Shown in pieces: positions 37,160-44,869 of a stretch of 64,000 bases of DNA; the stretch's first letter is position 1; every line of letters starts with the position of its first letter. Where the stretch lies: NCBI GenBank assembly GCA_965657335.1, contig CBFHOH010000019.1:30895-94894 (forward strand), in the 5' to 3' direction. This DNA comes from UBA4582 sp965657335 (lineage in GTDB: Bacteria > Pseudomonadota > Gammaproteobacteria > Pseudomonadales > Azotimanducaceae). Position numbers and translations under genes: made by a program. The notes below the pieces were generated by a model. It ran no database searches, had not been told where the DNA came from, and was given only the letters and a program-made list of their open reading frames with translations.

Positions 37160-38232
37160 TAACGGTTTCTTAAAACGCTGAGGCTTGCTTTGCCTTTTCT
37201 TCCCTCATTTGAGGCAACGTCAAGGTATACAGCTACAACGTAGCGACTGTCCCGGAAATGGAATTTGACCTCGTGGTTATCGTAGAGCAACCCTTCAAAT
37301 TCTGGCAAACGACGTACTGTGCCATTACCTAATTCAACGTAGGCAGCTTCGATAAGCATACGGCGTTTCCGTCCCTCTAGTTGAATGGTGCGAACTCGTT
37401 CATTGATATCAATAACTATTTCCGCACCATCATAACCGTGCTTTTTCGATGGGGTGTGAAAGGTCTCGATGCTATCCCAGACAAACCCACGAGGGCGCTG
37501 ATGAGCGTAAGTCTGCGAATCCGGGCGATAGCTGTAAATAAACCCTGTCGAAGGATAGTATCCGCGGCCAAAGGTCCGATACTGCTTGTGCCAATAGTTG
37601 TGCCCGTATCTATTGCTTCGATGCGATTTGCCGTATTGCGCATGATAAAAGCGCCGATGTTCTGCATTTCTTCTTTTTTTCCAACGCTTGTTTGCACCGT
37701 GGCGCTCATGCTGTCGGTTGAGGTTTTCACGGTGCCTGCGTTGATGGTTTCTATGTTGTCGCTTGTTGTTGGCGGCGAAGCTTCTGTGATGGTTAATTTG
37801 TTTTTGTTGCTGCTTCGTCTTTCTTTGCAGTTGGTTGATTTGACGCTGTTGTTTGTTAACTTTCTTTTTTATCTGCGCTGCGCTTGGCAACGGGTCAACA
37901 TCTGCGCCTGACTTGAACCTTGTCACCGCCGGGTTTCGCTCTCTAACTTCACCTTTGGGCTGTCGATGATTTTTTTTGCCGTCTGGACGCTTTCGATCGC
38001 GCTTGGTCTGCCGCTCTTGTTGCTGTGTCGGCAAATGTTTACGTACCTTATCTCCGCGATATGGCGGATGATCGCCACGGTCAGGTGCTTCTCTGGAGAT
38101 ATCCTGAGCCAGTCGTTGTTGTCTTTTTGATTCCTCGGCAGATGCATTAAAAGACCATGTGGTAGCTATTATTAGACCTACCAATATTTTTGCGAGAGAC
38201 CGGGTTGAGTCGTGCATACGTTTCTTGCTCAT
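37150..38232 (-). CDS. secreted very basic protein with low-complexity region
   Basis: This 360-residue protein has a signal peptide (about 1-32, ending SFNASA). A long low-complexity region (about 35-205) is rich in Arg, Lys, His and Gln, with a coiled-coil-like KKKVNKQQRQINQLQRK stretch near 122-138 and repeated HRRHREN-type segments. A Tyr-rich linker (about 205-250) leads to a folded C-terminal domain (about 255-360) with alternating hydrophobic residues, probably beta-sheet. The start has a good GGAGAAG ribosome site. The family is not recognised. The composition suggests binding to polyanions such as nucleic acid or exopolysaccharide outside the membrane; that is inference. Confidence 0.75.
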   Translation of the reverse strand: MSKKRMHDSTRSLAKILVGLIIATTWSFNASAEESKRQQRLAQDISREAPDRGDHPPYRGDKVRKHLPTQQQERQTKRDRKRPDGKKNHRQPKGEVRERNPAVTRFKSGADVDPLPSAAQIKKKVNKQQRQINQLQRKTKQQQKQINHHRSFAANNKRQHRNHQRRHRENLNRQHERHGANKRWKKRRNAEHRRFYHAQYGKSHRSNRYGHNYWHKQYRTFGRGYYPSTGFIYSYRPDSQTYAHQRPRGFVWDSIETFHTPSKKHGYDGAEIVIDINERVRTIQLEGRKRRMLIEAAYVELGNGTVRRLPEFEGLLYDNHEVKFHFRDSRYVVAVYLDVASNEGRKGKASLSVLRNRYRH

Positions 38233-38335
38233 AGTGCTTCTCCTCTGGGTGTTGAGAAGTACTTTGCGCCAGTTACCCTGAATTTCTTCTTAATAAGACA
38301 TTAACTCAATATGAATATGCCAAAGCCGGCGGTCG

Positions 38336-39559
38336 CTACCTGTTTAAGCTGGGCAGCGCGCTTTTGAGACTTTTGAGCAGCGCCGCGGAGGAACACGCTA
38401 GAATATTTGTTTGATCGCAACCCTGATCAAACTGAAATCGCGCAATACCCTTCACGATTGCGTGTGAAAGATGCTCCGATGGCGTGACCCCCGGCTCCAG
38501 GAACAGGTTTTTGACAACCAACTCTCGACTTTTCCGATCGGCTTTACTGTTCATACGGCCAATCAATTCGTCTCCCCACAGGATCGGCAGCGTGAAGTAG
38601 CCGTATTTTCGTTTGGCTTCAGGCACGTAACATTCTAGTAAATAGTCAAAATTGAACAATCGTTGGGTCCGCTGTCGATTTATCACGAGATTGTCGAAGG
38701 GTGACAAGAATTTGACCCGATCCCGAGCAACTTTTGTCGGGATACCGGTTAACGAGGTTGCCAACACCAGGTAGTCCTGCCCCTGAACCGTGCAATGCCG
38801 AATCACGCCTTCCTCCAGCAAGTCCTGAATGGCCCGCTGGAAGTCTGGTTTGAAACTATTCTTAGTCAGTCTGCGAATGGTGGGTTTTGCGTAGGCGATA
38901 TCACGCGCTGTGCCAATACCTAGCGCACGTAACATCGTGATGGTGTGGTAGCGGGCCCATTCGGCGTCGCTGGGCAAGGTTGTGTCAACTTGCGCGGATA
39001 ATACGCGTTCCGGGAGGTCATAGACTTTTTGGAAACCCCGACGCTCCTTGATCATCAATTCGCCGGAGAGAAAAAGCGTTTCCAGCATATGTTTTGCCGG
39101 CTTCCAGTCCCACCAACCGTTGGATTTTTTACCCGTTACTTGCTCGAAGTCTCTGGCTTGCAAACCACCTTCAGCTTGAATCCGTTTAAGGATTTCCTGC
39201 ACCAACACGTTATCACGGGGGCGATTGGCGGCAAAACCCTGCATGATAGGAAGGTAATATTTGAAATCCCGCATGGGCAAATAAGCGGCGGCATGCGACC
39301 AGTATTCGAACACACTGTTGTCTTCCGCTTGTAGTGCATGGAGCATCGACGCCTGATAACCCGGAATTCTAGTGTTCAGCACGTGGTGGTGAGCCCGCTG
39401 GATCACCGATATTGTGTCAATTTGTACGTAGCTCAGTTGTTGAATAGCTTCGGCTACTGCTTTCTTACCCCGACCAAAACTGGCACTACGCACCAATCCC
39501 TGGCTTTCTAGCACCAAGCGCCGTGCAGTTTTGGGTCGTAACTCTATAGTGGGGGGCAT
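38336..39559 (-). CDS. YcaQ/AlkX-family DNA glycosylase
   Basis: This 407-residue protein has three winged-helix modules typical of the YcaQ (HTH_42) family. The catalytic QxD motif reads QIDTISVIQRAHH (about residues 48-60), the same form as E. coli YcaQ, which unhooks DNA interstrand crosslinks and removes alkylated bases. The segment EYWSHAAAYLPMRDFKYY (about 88-105) is also characteristic. The ATG at 39559 has AAGGAA upstream; the frame is open to a TTG 69 nt earlier that is less likely. It is on the minus strand upstream of the basic secreted protein, 103 nt apart. Confidence 0.9.
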   Translation of the reverse strand: MPPTIELRPKTARRLVLESQGLVRSASFGRGKKAVAEAIQQLSYVQIDTISVIQRAHHHVLNTRIPGYQASMLHALQAEDNSVFEYWSHAAAYLPMRDFKYYLPIMQGFAANRPRDNVLVQEILKRIQAEGGLQARDFEQVTGKKSNGWWDWKPAKHMLETLFLSGELMIKERRGFQKVYDLPERVLSAQVDTTLPSDAEWARYHTITMLRALGIGTARDIAYAKPTIRRLTKNSFKPDFQRAIQDLLEEGVIRHCTVQGQDYLVLATSLTGIPTKVARDRVKFLSPFDNLVINRQRTQRLFNFDYLLECYVPEAKRKYGYFTLPILWGDELIGRMNSKADRKSRELVVKNLFLEPGVTPSEHLSHAIVKGIARFQFDQGCDQTNILACSSAALLKSLKSALPSLNR

Positions 39560-39694
39560 CAAATTCCTTTCGTGCACGGAGCGCGCTTGTGCCGATACCT
39601 GCTGGTAAGATGAACGATATGTCGACAATGATATGCTATGGTTTGTGACAAGTCTGCCGATTCAGAACTCATTTAATACAAGAGAACAACGTGT

Positions 39695-40516
39695 ATGGCC
39701 AATATCAGGGTTTTACTTGTTGATGGTTTTAATTTGATCCGACGGGTCTACGAAGCGAATCATCGGGAAGACACTGAAATCGATGACTGCATAGAGAGTT
39801 GTGTTCGGTCTCTCAACAGAGCATTAAACACACATCGACCTTCCCACGCCATGGTAGTCATTGACAGCCACGACAAGACTTGGCGTCACATGTTATACGC
39901 CGACTATAAACTTGGAAGAAAACCTACTCCTGAGCTTTTGATCAATCACCTTGATCGGTTTCAGAATGCTTTTGAAACTGCTGGTGTAAAAAGTTTAGAG
40001 GTCGCCGGTTATGAGGCCGATGATGTGATTGCGACGCTTGCGACAGGAGTTGCTCAAAGTAGTGGAGACGCAATTATTGTCTCCACAGACAAGGGTTTTC
40101 TGAGTCTCTTGAACGAGCACATTAAGGTTTACCACCACTTTGATCAATATTTTTACACGCTTGCAGGCGTCAAGCAAAAATACGGGCTTCGGCACGATCA
40201 GCTCATCGATTATTGGTCCTTGTGCGGGGATCCTAGTAACAATATCAAGGGCGTTCCCGGCATCGGAAAAAAAACCACTTTGTTACTGCTTGAGCAGTTC
40301 AAATCGCTTGATGAAGTGCTGAGGCAGGCGCGTTTGCTGGTAAAAGCGCAGGCCGCAGATGTTCCGCCGGCAATCGAGCAGGGTTGGGAGGTTTTCCAAA
40401 AGCCCTTGTCAAAGATCATGCCATTTGAAAACGAAGCGCTGAAATGCCGTCTGTTACTCACACCAAAACTGGACGTGGAATTGGGCATCAATCTAAGAAC
40501 CTTTCGATTAGCCTAG
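39695..40516 (+). CDS. xni: Xni-type 5'-3' exonuclease / flap endonuclease
   Basis: This 273-residue protein is a PIN-like FEN family nuclease. VDGFNLIRR near the N-terminus, GYEADDVIATLA (about 109-120), STDKGFLSLL (about 130-139) and the helix-hairpin-helix GVPGIGKKTTLLLLEQF (about 187-203) are conserved. The GDPSNNIKG motif (about 178-186) has lost some acidic metal ligands found in DNA polymerase I exonuclease domains, as in E. coli Xni (ExoIX). It probably trims flaps in DNA repair. It reads toward manB but is separated by 158 nt. Confidence 0.9.
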   Translation: MANIRVLLVDGFNLIRRVYEANHREDTEIDDCIESCVRSLNRALNTHRPSHAMVVIDSHDKTWRHMLYADYKLGRKPTPELLINHLDRFQNAFETAGVKSLEVAGYEADDVIATLATGVAQSSGDAIIVSTDKGFLSLLNEHIKVYHHFDQYFYTLAGVKQKYGLRHDQLIDYWSLCGDPSNNIKGVPGIGKKTTLLLLEQFKSLDEVLRQARLLVKAQAADVPPAIEQGWEVFQKPLSKIMPFENEALKCRLLLTPKLDVELGINLRTFRLA

Positions 40517-40605
40517 TTTGTTGCCTCAGTTATCTCGACCCGGTGCATCTTAACCCCTTGAGCATCACACGCGGCTTATGTTCTGTCCCGCGATGGCAGA
40601 TAGAG

Positions 40606-40614
40606 TGTTAGAAT
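40606..40614 (+). promoter_or_regulatory. extended -10 promoter candidate for phosphomannomutase
   Basis: TG, one base, then TAGAAT, forms an extended -10 element about 60 bp before the TTG start. No good -35 is seen at the usual spacing. Confidence 0.3.
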
Positions 40615-40674
40615 GTCGCGCGCCGTTAAACGCCTGCAGGGCTTCTATATTACTAATGAGAAGGGATTCAAATC

Positions 40675-42033
40675 TTGTCGAAGATAACTAGTTTTAAAGC
40701 TTACGATATTCGTGGCCGCATACCGGATGAACTCAACGAAGATATTGCCTACAGGATCGGTCGAGCGTACGCCGCTTTTTTGGCACCCAAGCAAGTGGTC
40801 GTTGGCCACGATATCCGACTCTCGAGTCCAGCCATCAGTGACGCGCTGATTGACGGGCTGAGAGATAGCGGGGTAGATGTCTTTGATATTGGTGAGTGCG
40901 GGACGGAGGAAATCTACTTTGCTACCTCCCATTTCAATATGGATGGTGGAATTGTTGTCACCGCAAGCCATAACCCAAAAGACTATAACGGTATGAAGCT
41001 GGTTCGGGAGTCCTCCAAACCTATCAGCGGAGATACAGGGCTTCACGAAATTCAGCGTCTTGCTGAAGCGAATGATTTTGCTACAGCGGACAACCGCGGA
41101 AATCGCCAGTCACTGGATCACAGGTCGGCTTATATCGCGCAATTACTCAGTTATGTTGATGTCGCATCTTTGCCAAAGTTAAAGGTAGTCGTGAACGCCG
41201 GCAACGGCGGCGCCGGGGCAGTGATTGACAGGATTGAGAAGTTTTTACCCATTGAGTTTATCAAGGTGCACCATGAGGCTAATGGCCACTTTCCGAATGG
41301 CGTTCCTAACCCGCTATTGGTTGAAAACCGCGCTTCCACAACTAACGCAATCGCCGCGCATGGCGCAGATTTGGGTATCGCGTGGGACGGGGATTTTGAT
41401 CGATGCTTCTTCTTTGACGAGCACGGTCGATTTATCGAGGGGTATTACATTGTGGGACTGTTAGCCGAATCTTTCCTCGACAAAGATGCTTCGGCAAAAA
41501 TCGTTCACGATCCAAGATTAACCTGGAACACGATAGATATTGTTGCAAGCAAGGGGGGTGAAGCCGTTCAAAGCAAAACCGGTCATGCGTTCATCAAGGA
41601 GAGAATGCGAGAGGAAGATGCGACCTATGGCGGTGAGATGAGTGCGCATCATTACTTCAAGGACTTTGCCTATTGCGATAGCGGAATGGTGCCGTGGTTG
41701 CTTGTGATCGGACTGATGTCGCAGAAGCATGCGACGCTTTCATCGCTCGTGAATGATCGAATGGAGAAATACCCCGCAAGCGGAGAGATTAATCGTCGAT
41801 TAGCGGACCCAAAGGCTGCCATCGATGCAATAGAACAAACGTATGCCGAAGGCGCATTAAACATCGAGCATACTGATGGCCTGAGCATCTCATACGCGGA
41901 TTGGCGGTTTAATCTCAGGATGTCCAATACTGAACCGGTTGTTCGACTGAATGTCGAGTCGAGAGCAGATAAATCCCTGATGGAATCAAAAACCGCGGCA
42001 CTGTTGCTTCAGTTAGGTGGCGAAGTGTTATGA
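40675..42033 (+). CDS. phosphomannomutase/phosphoglucomutase
   Basis: This 452-residue alpha-D-phosphohexomutase interconverts hexose 1- and 6-phosphates for nucleotide-sugar supply. The phosphoserine is in TASHNPKDYNGMK (about 98-110), the metal loop in DGDFDRC (about 239-245), the sugar loop in YGGEMSAHHY (about 318-327) and the phosphate loop in RMSNTEPVVRLNVE (about 418-431). The start is a TTG with AAGGGA eight bases upstream; the nearby ATG is in another frame. The DjlA-like gene begins inside its stop (ATGA), so the two are coupled. ManB/CpsG and AlgC-type members cannot be told apart by eye. Confidence 0.93.
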   Translation: MSKITSFKAYDIRGRIPDELNEDIAYRIGRAYAAFLAPKQVVVGHDIRLSSPAISDALIDGLRDSGVDVFDIGECGTEEIYFATSHFNMDGGIVVTASHNPKDYNGMKLVRESSKPISGDTGLHEIQRLAEANDFATADNRGNRQSLDHRSAYIAQLLSYVDVASLPKLKVVVNAGNGGAGAVIDRIEKFLPIEFIKVHHEANGHFPNGVPNPLLVENRASTTNAIAAHGADLGIAWDGDFDRCFFFDEHGRFIEGYYIVGLLAESFLDKDASAKIVHDPRLTWNTIDIVASKGGEAVQSKTGHAFIKERMREEDATYGGEMSAHHYFKDFAYCDSGMVPWLLVIGLMSQKHATLSSLVNDRMEKYPASGEINRRLADPKAAIDAIEQTYAEGALNIEHTDGLSISYADWRFNLRMSNTEPVVRLNVESRADKSLMESKTAALLLQLGGEVL

Positions 42034-42782
42034 GCTGGATGGGAAAAATCCTCGGTGGCGGTCTAGGTTTTGTTTTCGGTGGGCCAATCGGAGCAGTGTT
42101 TGGCGCAGCGCTGGGGCACCAGGCATTTGATGCCAATAGCCGTGGCGGCATGTTGAGTGGCCTCGAAAACAAACAGAGTATCTATTTTGCGGCTACGTTC
42201 TCTATGCTCGGCAAGTTGGCCAAGGCTGACGGCAAAGTGAGTCAGCAGGAAGTTGATGTGATTGACCGCATCATGCGGGATAACTTGCGCTTGCCGGAAG
42301 ATGCCCGCGCACTTGCAATCAATATTTTCAACGCAGCAAAAGATGCCGATGATGCGTTCGAAGATTATGCGCAGCAGTTTTACGATGAGTTTGGTCGCGC
42401 CGAAGTTGTGCTGGTATCAATCATCGACTTGCTGCTGGTGGTTGCGTATGCCGATGGTGAATTGCATGCTTCAGAGGAAGCAATGATTCAAAGTGCTGTC
42501 AGCATCTTTGGGTTGGACGCACAATACGCGCAAATCAAGGGCCGGTTTACGGGGCAGGGACCTGGCCAGATCGATGATATCAATCAGTGCTATCAGATTC
42601 TTGGTTGCAACGCAGATGATGAAACAGCCGTGATTAAACGGAAATATCGTAAATTAGCCATGGAGTATCACCCTGACAGGGTGCAGGCAAAAGGTATGAC
42701 ACCTGAACTTGCGAGCGCCGCAGAAGAGAAATTCAAGGATATTCAACATGCCTGGGATGTCGTTGAAAAGCATCGCAAGTGA
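42030..42782 (+). CDS. djlA: DjlA-like membrane J-domain co-chaperone
   Basis: This 250-residue protein starts with a glycine-rich membrane segment (about 5-32, GGGLGFVFGGPIGAVFG), as in DjlA. A TerB-like helical domain follows (about 55-165). The C-terminal J-domain (about 185-250) has the HPD tripeptide in YHPDRV, needed to stimulate DnaK. It is translationally coupled to phosphomannomutase by a 4-nt overlap, an arrangement suggesting a cell-envelope sugar context. In E. coli DjlA affects capsule regulation, which fits; this link is inference. Confidence 0.9.
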   Translation: MSWMGKILGGGLGFVFGGPIGAVFGAALGHQAFDANSRGGMLSGLENKQSIYFAATFSMLGKLAKADGKVSQQEVDVIDRIMRDNLRLPEDARALAINIFNAAKDADDAFEDYAQQFYDEFGRAEVVLVSIIDLLLVVAYADGELHASEEAMIQSAVSIFGLDAQYAQIKGRFTGQGPGQIDDINQCYQILGCNADDETAVIKRKYRKLAMEYHPDRVQAKGMTPELASAAEEKFKDIQHAWDVVEKHRK

Positions 42783-42830
42783 CTCGCGGGTCAGCATAAA
42801 CAGAATAGCCTGAAGATGATTCAAGCGACG

Positions 42831-42848
42831 GCTGAGCTATTGCTCAGC
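42831..42848 (+). terminator. hairpin after djlA
   Basis: GCTGAGC, loop TATT, GCTCAGC forms a perfect 7-bp stem 48 nt after the djlA stop. T residues at 42857-42863 follow but are within the coding end of the convergent lldD gene. Confidence 0.5.
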
Positions 42849-42851
42849 AGG

Positions 42852-43997
42852 TCAGGTTTTTTTAGGTCGCCATATAATCGATTCATCGACGTGGTTGATG
42901 TCTTTTAGACCACAAAAAGCCATCGTAAGGTCTAGTTCGTTTGAAATAACTTCAAGACATTTCGTTACGCCCTCTGCGCCCATGGCGCCGAGTCCATATA
43001 GGAATGCGCGACCAATCATAGTGCCTTTGGCACCGAGCGCAGTGGCCTTAATTACGTCTTGACCGCTCCTGATGCCGCCGTCCATCCATACCTCTATGTC
43101 CTCACCGACACGGTCGACAATCTCAGGCAATACATCGAGGCTGGCAGCTGCGCCATCGAGTTGCCGTCCGCCATGGTTCGACACAATAAGCGCGTCGGCG
43201 CCACTCTTTACCGCCAATTCTGCGTCGTCAGCATCCATCACGCCCTTAAGCACAAGCTTGCCACCCCATTGATCCTTGATCCACTGCACATCGTCCCAGT
43301 TGAGTGAGGGGTCAAACTGCGAGACGGTCCATTGGGCAAGGTTCGTCATATTGTCTAAGCCATCAACATGACCAACGATGTTGCCGAAATTGCGCCTTTT
43401 AGTACCTAACATGCCCATCGCCCAACGGGGTTTGGTTGCAATATTAATCAGGTTGGCAAGCGTCGGCTTCGGTGGGGTCGATAGACCGTTCTTAATGTCT
43501 TTATGGCGTTGTCCCATAATTTGCAAATCAAGCGTCAGGACAAGCGCCGAGCAACCAGCATTTTTTGCGCGCTGGATGAGTCTGGAGATGTAGTCTTTGT
43601 CTTTCATAACGTAGAGTTGGAACCAGAACGGACGGGTGGTGTTCTGCGCGACGTCCTCAATAGAGCAAACGCTCATCGTAGAAAGACAAAAAGGCACGCC
43701 GAATTTTTCCGCGGCGCGTGCAGCGTGTATTTCCCCGTCTGGATATTGCATGCCGGTCAATCCGGTCGGTGCTAACGCAACCGGCATAGAGACATCTTCA
43801 CCGATCATTTTTGTTTTCAGACTCCTGCCTTCCATGTCTACCAGAATCTTTTGCCGCAGCTTTATTCTGTCAAATGCAGCTTCATTGTCTCTGAAAGTGG
43901 TCTCGGTCCAGCTACCGGACTCGGCATAGTCATAAAACATGCGAGGTACACGTCTTTTATAGAGGTCCTTAAGGTCTTGGATGCAAGTAATTGTCAT
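42852..43997 (-). CDS. lldD: FMN-dependent L-lactate dehydrogenase / alpha-hydroxyacid oxidase
   Basis: This 381-residue TIM-barrel flavoenzyme belongs to the LldD/glycolate oxidase group. ALAPTGLTGMQYPDGE (about 74-89), the lysine in KLVLKGV, SNHGGRQLDG (about 272-281) with the catalytic His and substrate Arg, and MDGGIRSGQDV (about 308-318) for FMN phosphate binding are intact. There is no cytochrome domain or transporter beside it. Electrons probably go to quinone. Substrate could be L-lactate or a related 2-hydroxyacid. It is divergent from the deiodinase-like gene over a 142-bp region. Confidence 0.92.
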   Translation of the reverse strand: MTITCIQDLKDLYKRRVPRMFYDYAESGSWTETTFRDNEAAFDRIKLRQKILVDMEGRSLKTKMIGEDVSMPVALAPTGLTGMQYPDGEIHAARAAEKFGVPFCLSTMSVCSIEDVAQNTTRPFWFQLYVMKDKDYISRLIQRAKNAGCSALVLTLDLQIMGQRHKDIKNGLSTPPKPTLANLINIATKPRWAMGMLGTKRRNFGNIVGHVDGLDNMTNLAQWTVSQFDPSLNWDDVQWIKDQWGGKLVLKGVMDADDAELAVKSGADALIVSNHGGRQLDGAAASLDVLPEIVDRVGEDIEVWMDGGIRSGQDVIKATALGAKGTMIGRAFLYGLGAMGAEGVTKCLEVISNELDLTMAFCGLKDINHVDESIIWRPKKT

Positions 43998-44066
43998 AGG
44001 AAGATTAACGATTATGAGTTGTTGGTTTCATTGTAGCGTGGTTAGCGCCTGCCATGAACATGACAT

Positions 44067-44079
44067 AGGTAGAATACCT
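44067..44079. promoter_or_regulatory. inverted repeat in the lldD divergent promoter region
   Basis: AGGTA, GAA, TACCT is a short perfect inverted repeat between lldD and the deiodinase-like gene, a possible operator. Confidence 0.25.
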
Positions 44080-44139
44080 GTTGCCATTACGTGATATTCT
44101 TTCGAACAGCATAAATTAATCTTCACTGAGTAGCTGTTT

Positions 44140-44808
44140 ATGAGCAAGACGACTGATTCGATACCTCTGAACTTCCAGTACAAAGAGGAGGCCGAGATGC
44201 TTGAACGGTCGGCGAAGTTCTATCAAAAAATGAAGTCGAGGCGCACAGTGCGAGACTTTTCCGCAAGACCTGTGCCGAGAGAAATCATTGAAAATTGTCT
44301 TCGTACAGCAGGCACGTCTGTCAGCGGAGCGAATCAGCAACCGTGGCATTTCGCTGTTGTTTCGGATCCGGAAATCAAAAAGGCAATACGGGTCGCGGCG
44401 GAGAAAGAAGAACAACTGTTTTACGGTAAGAAAGCACCTCAGGATTGGCTTGATGCCTTGGCTCCCCTTGGCACTGACGCTAACAAGCCTTTTCTCGAAA
44501 CAGCGCCTTATTTAATCGCTATTTTCCAGCAACGCTTCGGCGAAAACGCGGATGGTGGCAAGGCAAAACATTATTATCCAACCGAGTCTGTTGGCATTGC
44601 GACTGGCATGCTAATTACGGCACTGCACGAGGCCGGGCTTGCGAGCCTTACCCATACACCAAGCCCGATGGCTTTTCTGAGTGAGATATTAGGACGTCCG
44701 CGGTCCGAAAGGCCGTTTCTATTGCTTGTCGTCGGGTATCCTGCAGAGGACGCGCATGTTCCGGCCATCGGCAAAAAGCCGTTGGATGAGATCGCGACTT
44801 TTCACTGA
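44140..44808 (+). CDS. iodotyrosine-deiodinase-like nitroreductase-family flavoprotein
   Basis: This 222-residue FMN protein has the nitroreductase fold with RRTVRDFSARPVP (34-46) and SGANQQPWHF (62-71). It carries the three lid residues of iodotyrosine deiodinases that bind the halotyrosine zwitterion: Glu91, Tyr95 and Lys116, at the same spacing as in human IYD (157, 161, 182). ESVGIATGMLITALHEAGLASLTHTPSPM (about 149-177) also fits that subfamily. Reductive dehalogenation of halotyrosines is known for bacterial and animal members. Substrate in this host is inferred from motifs only. It stands divergent from lldD. Confidence 0.88.
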   Translation: MSKTTDSIPLNFQYKEEAEMLERSAKFYQKMKSRRTVRDFSARPVPREIIENCLRTAGTSVSGANQQPWHFAVVSDPEIKKAIRVAAEKEEQLFYGKKAPQDWLDALAPLGTDANKPFLETAPYLIAIFQQRFGENADGGKAKHYYPTESVGIATGMLITALHEAGLASLTHTPSPMAFLSEILGRPRSERPFLLLVVGYPAEDAHVPAIGKKPLDEIATFH

Positions 44809-44869
44809 ACGCTGATGTTTAGCCAGCCGAAGTGAGCGAGTAAATGCTGACAGTTTTTCGTTGTGAAAC

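Noticed and set aside
42857..42863. T-run after the djlA hairpin as part of an intrinsic terminator
   Set aside because: It is 8 nt away from the stem and codes for lysines at the end of lldD, so the hairpin alone is reported.
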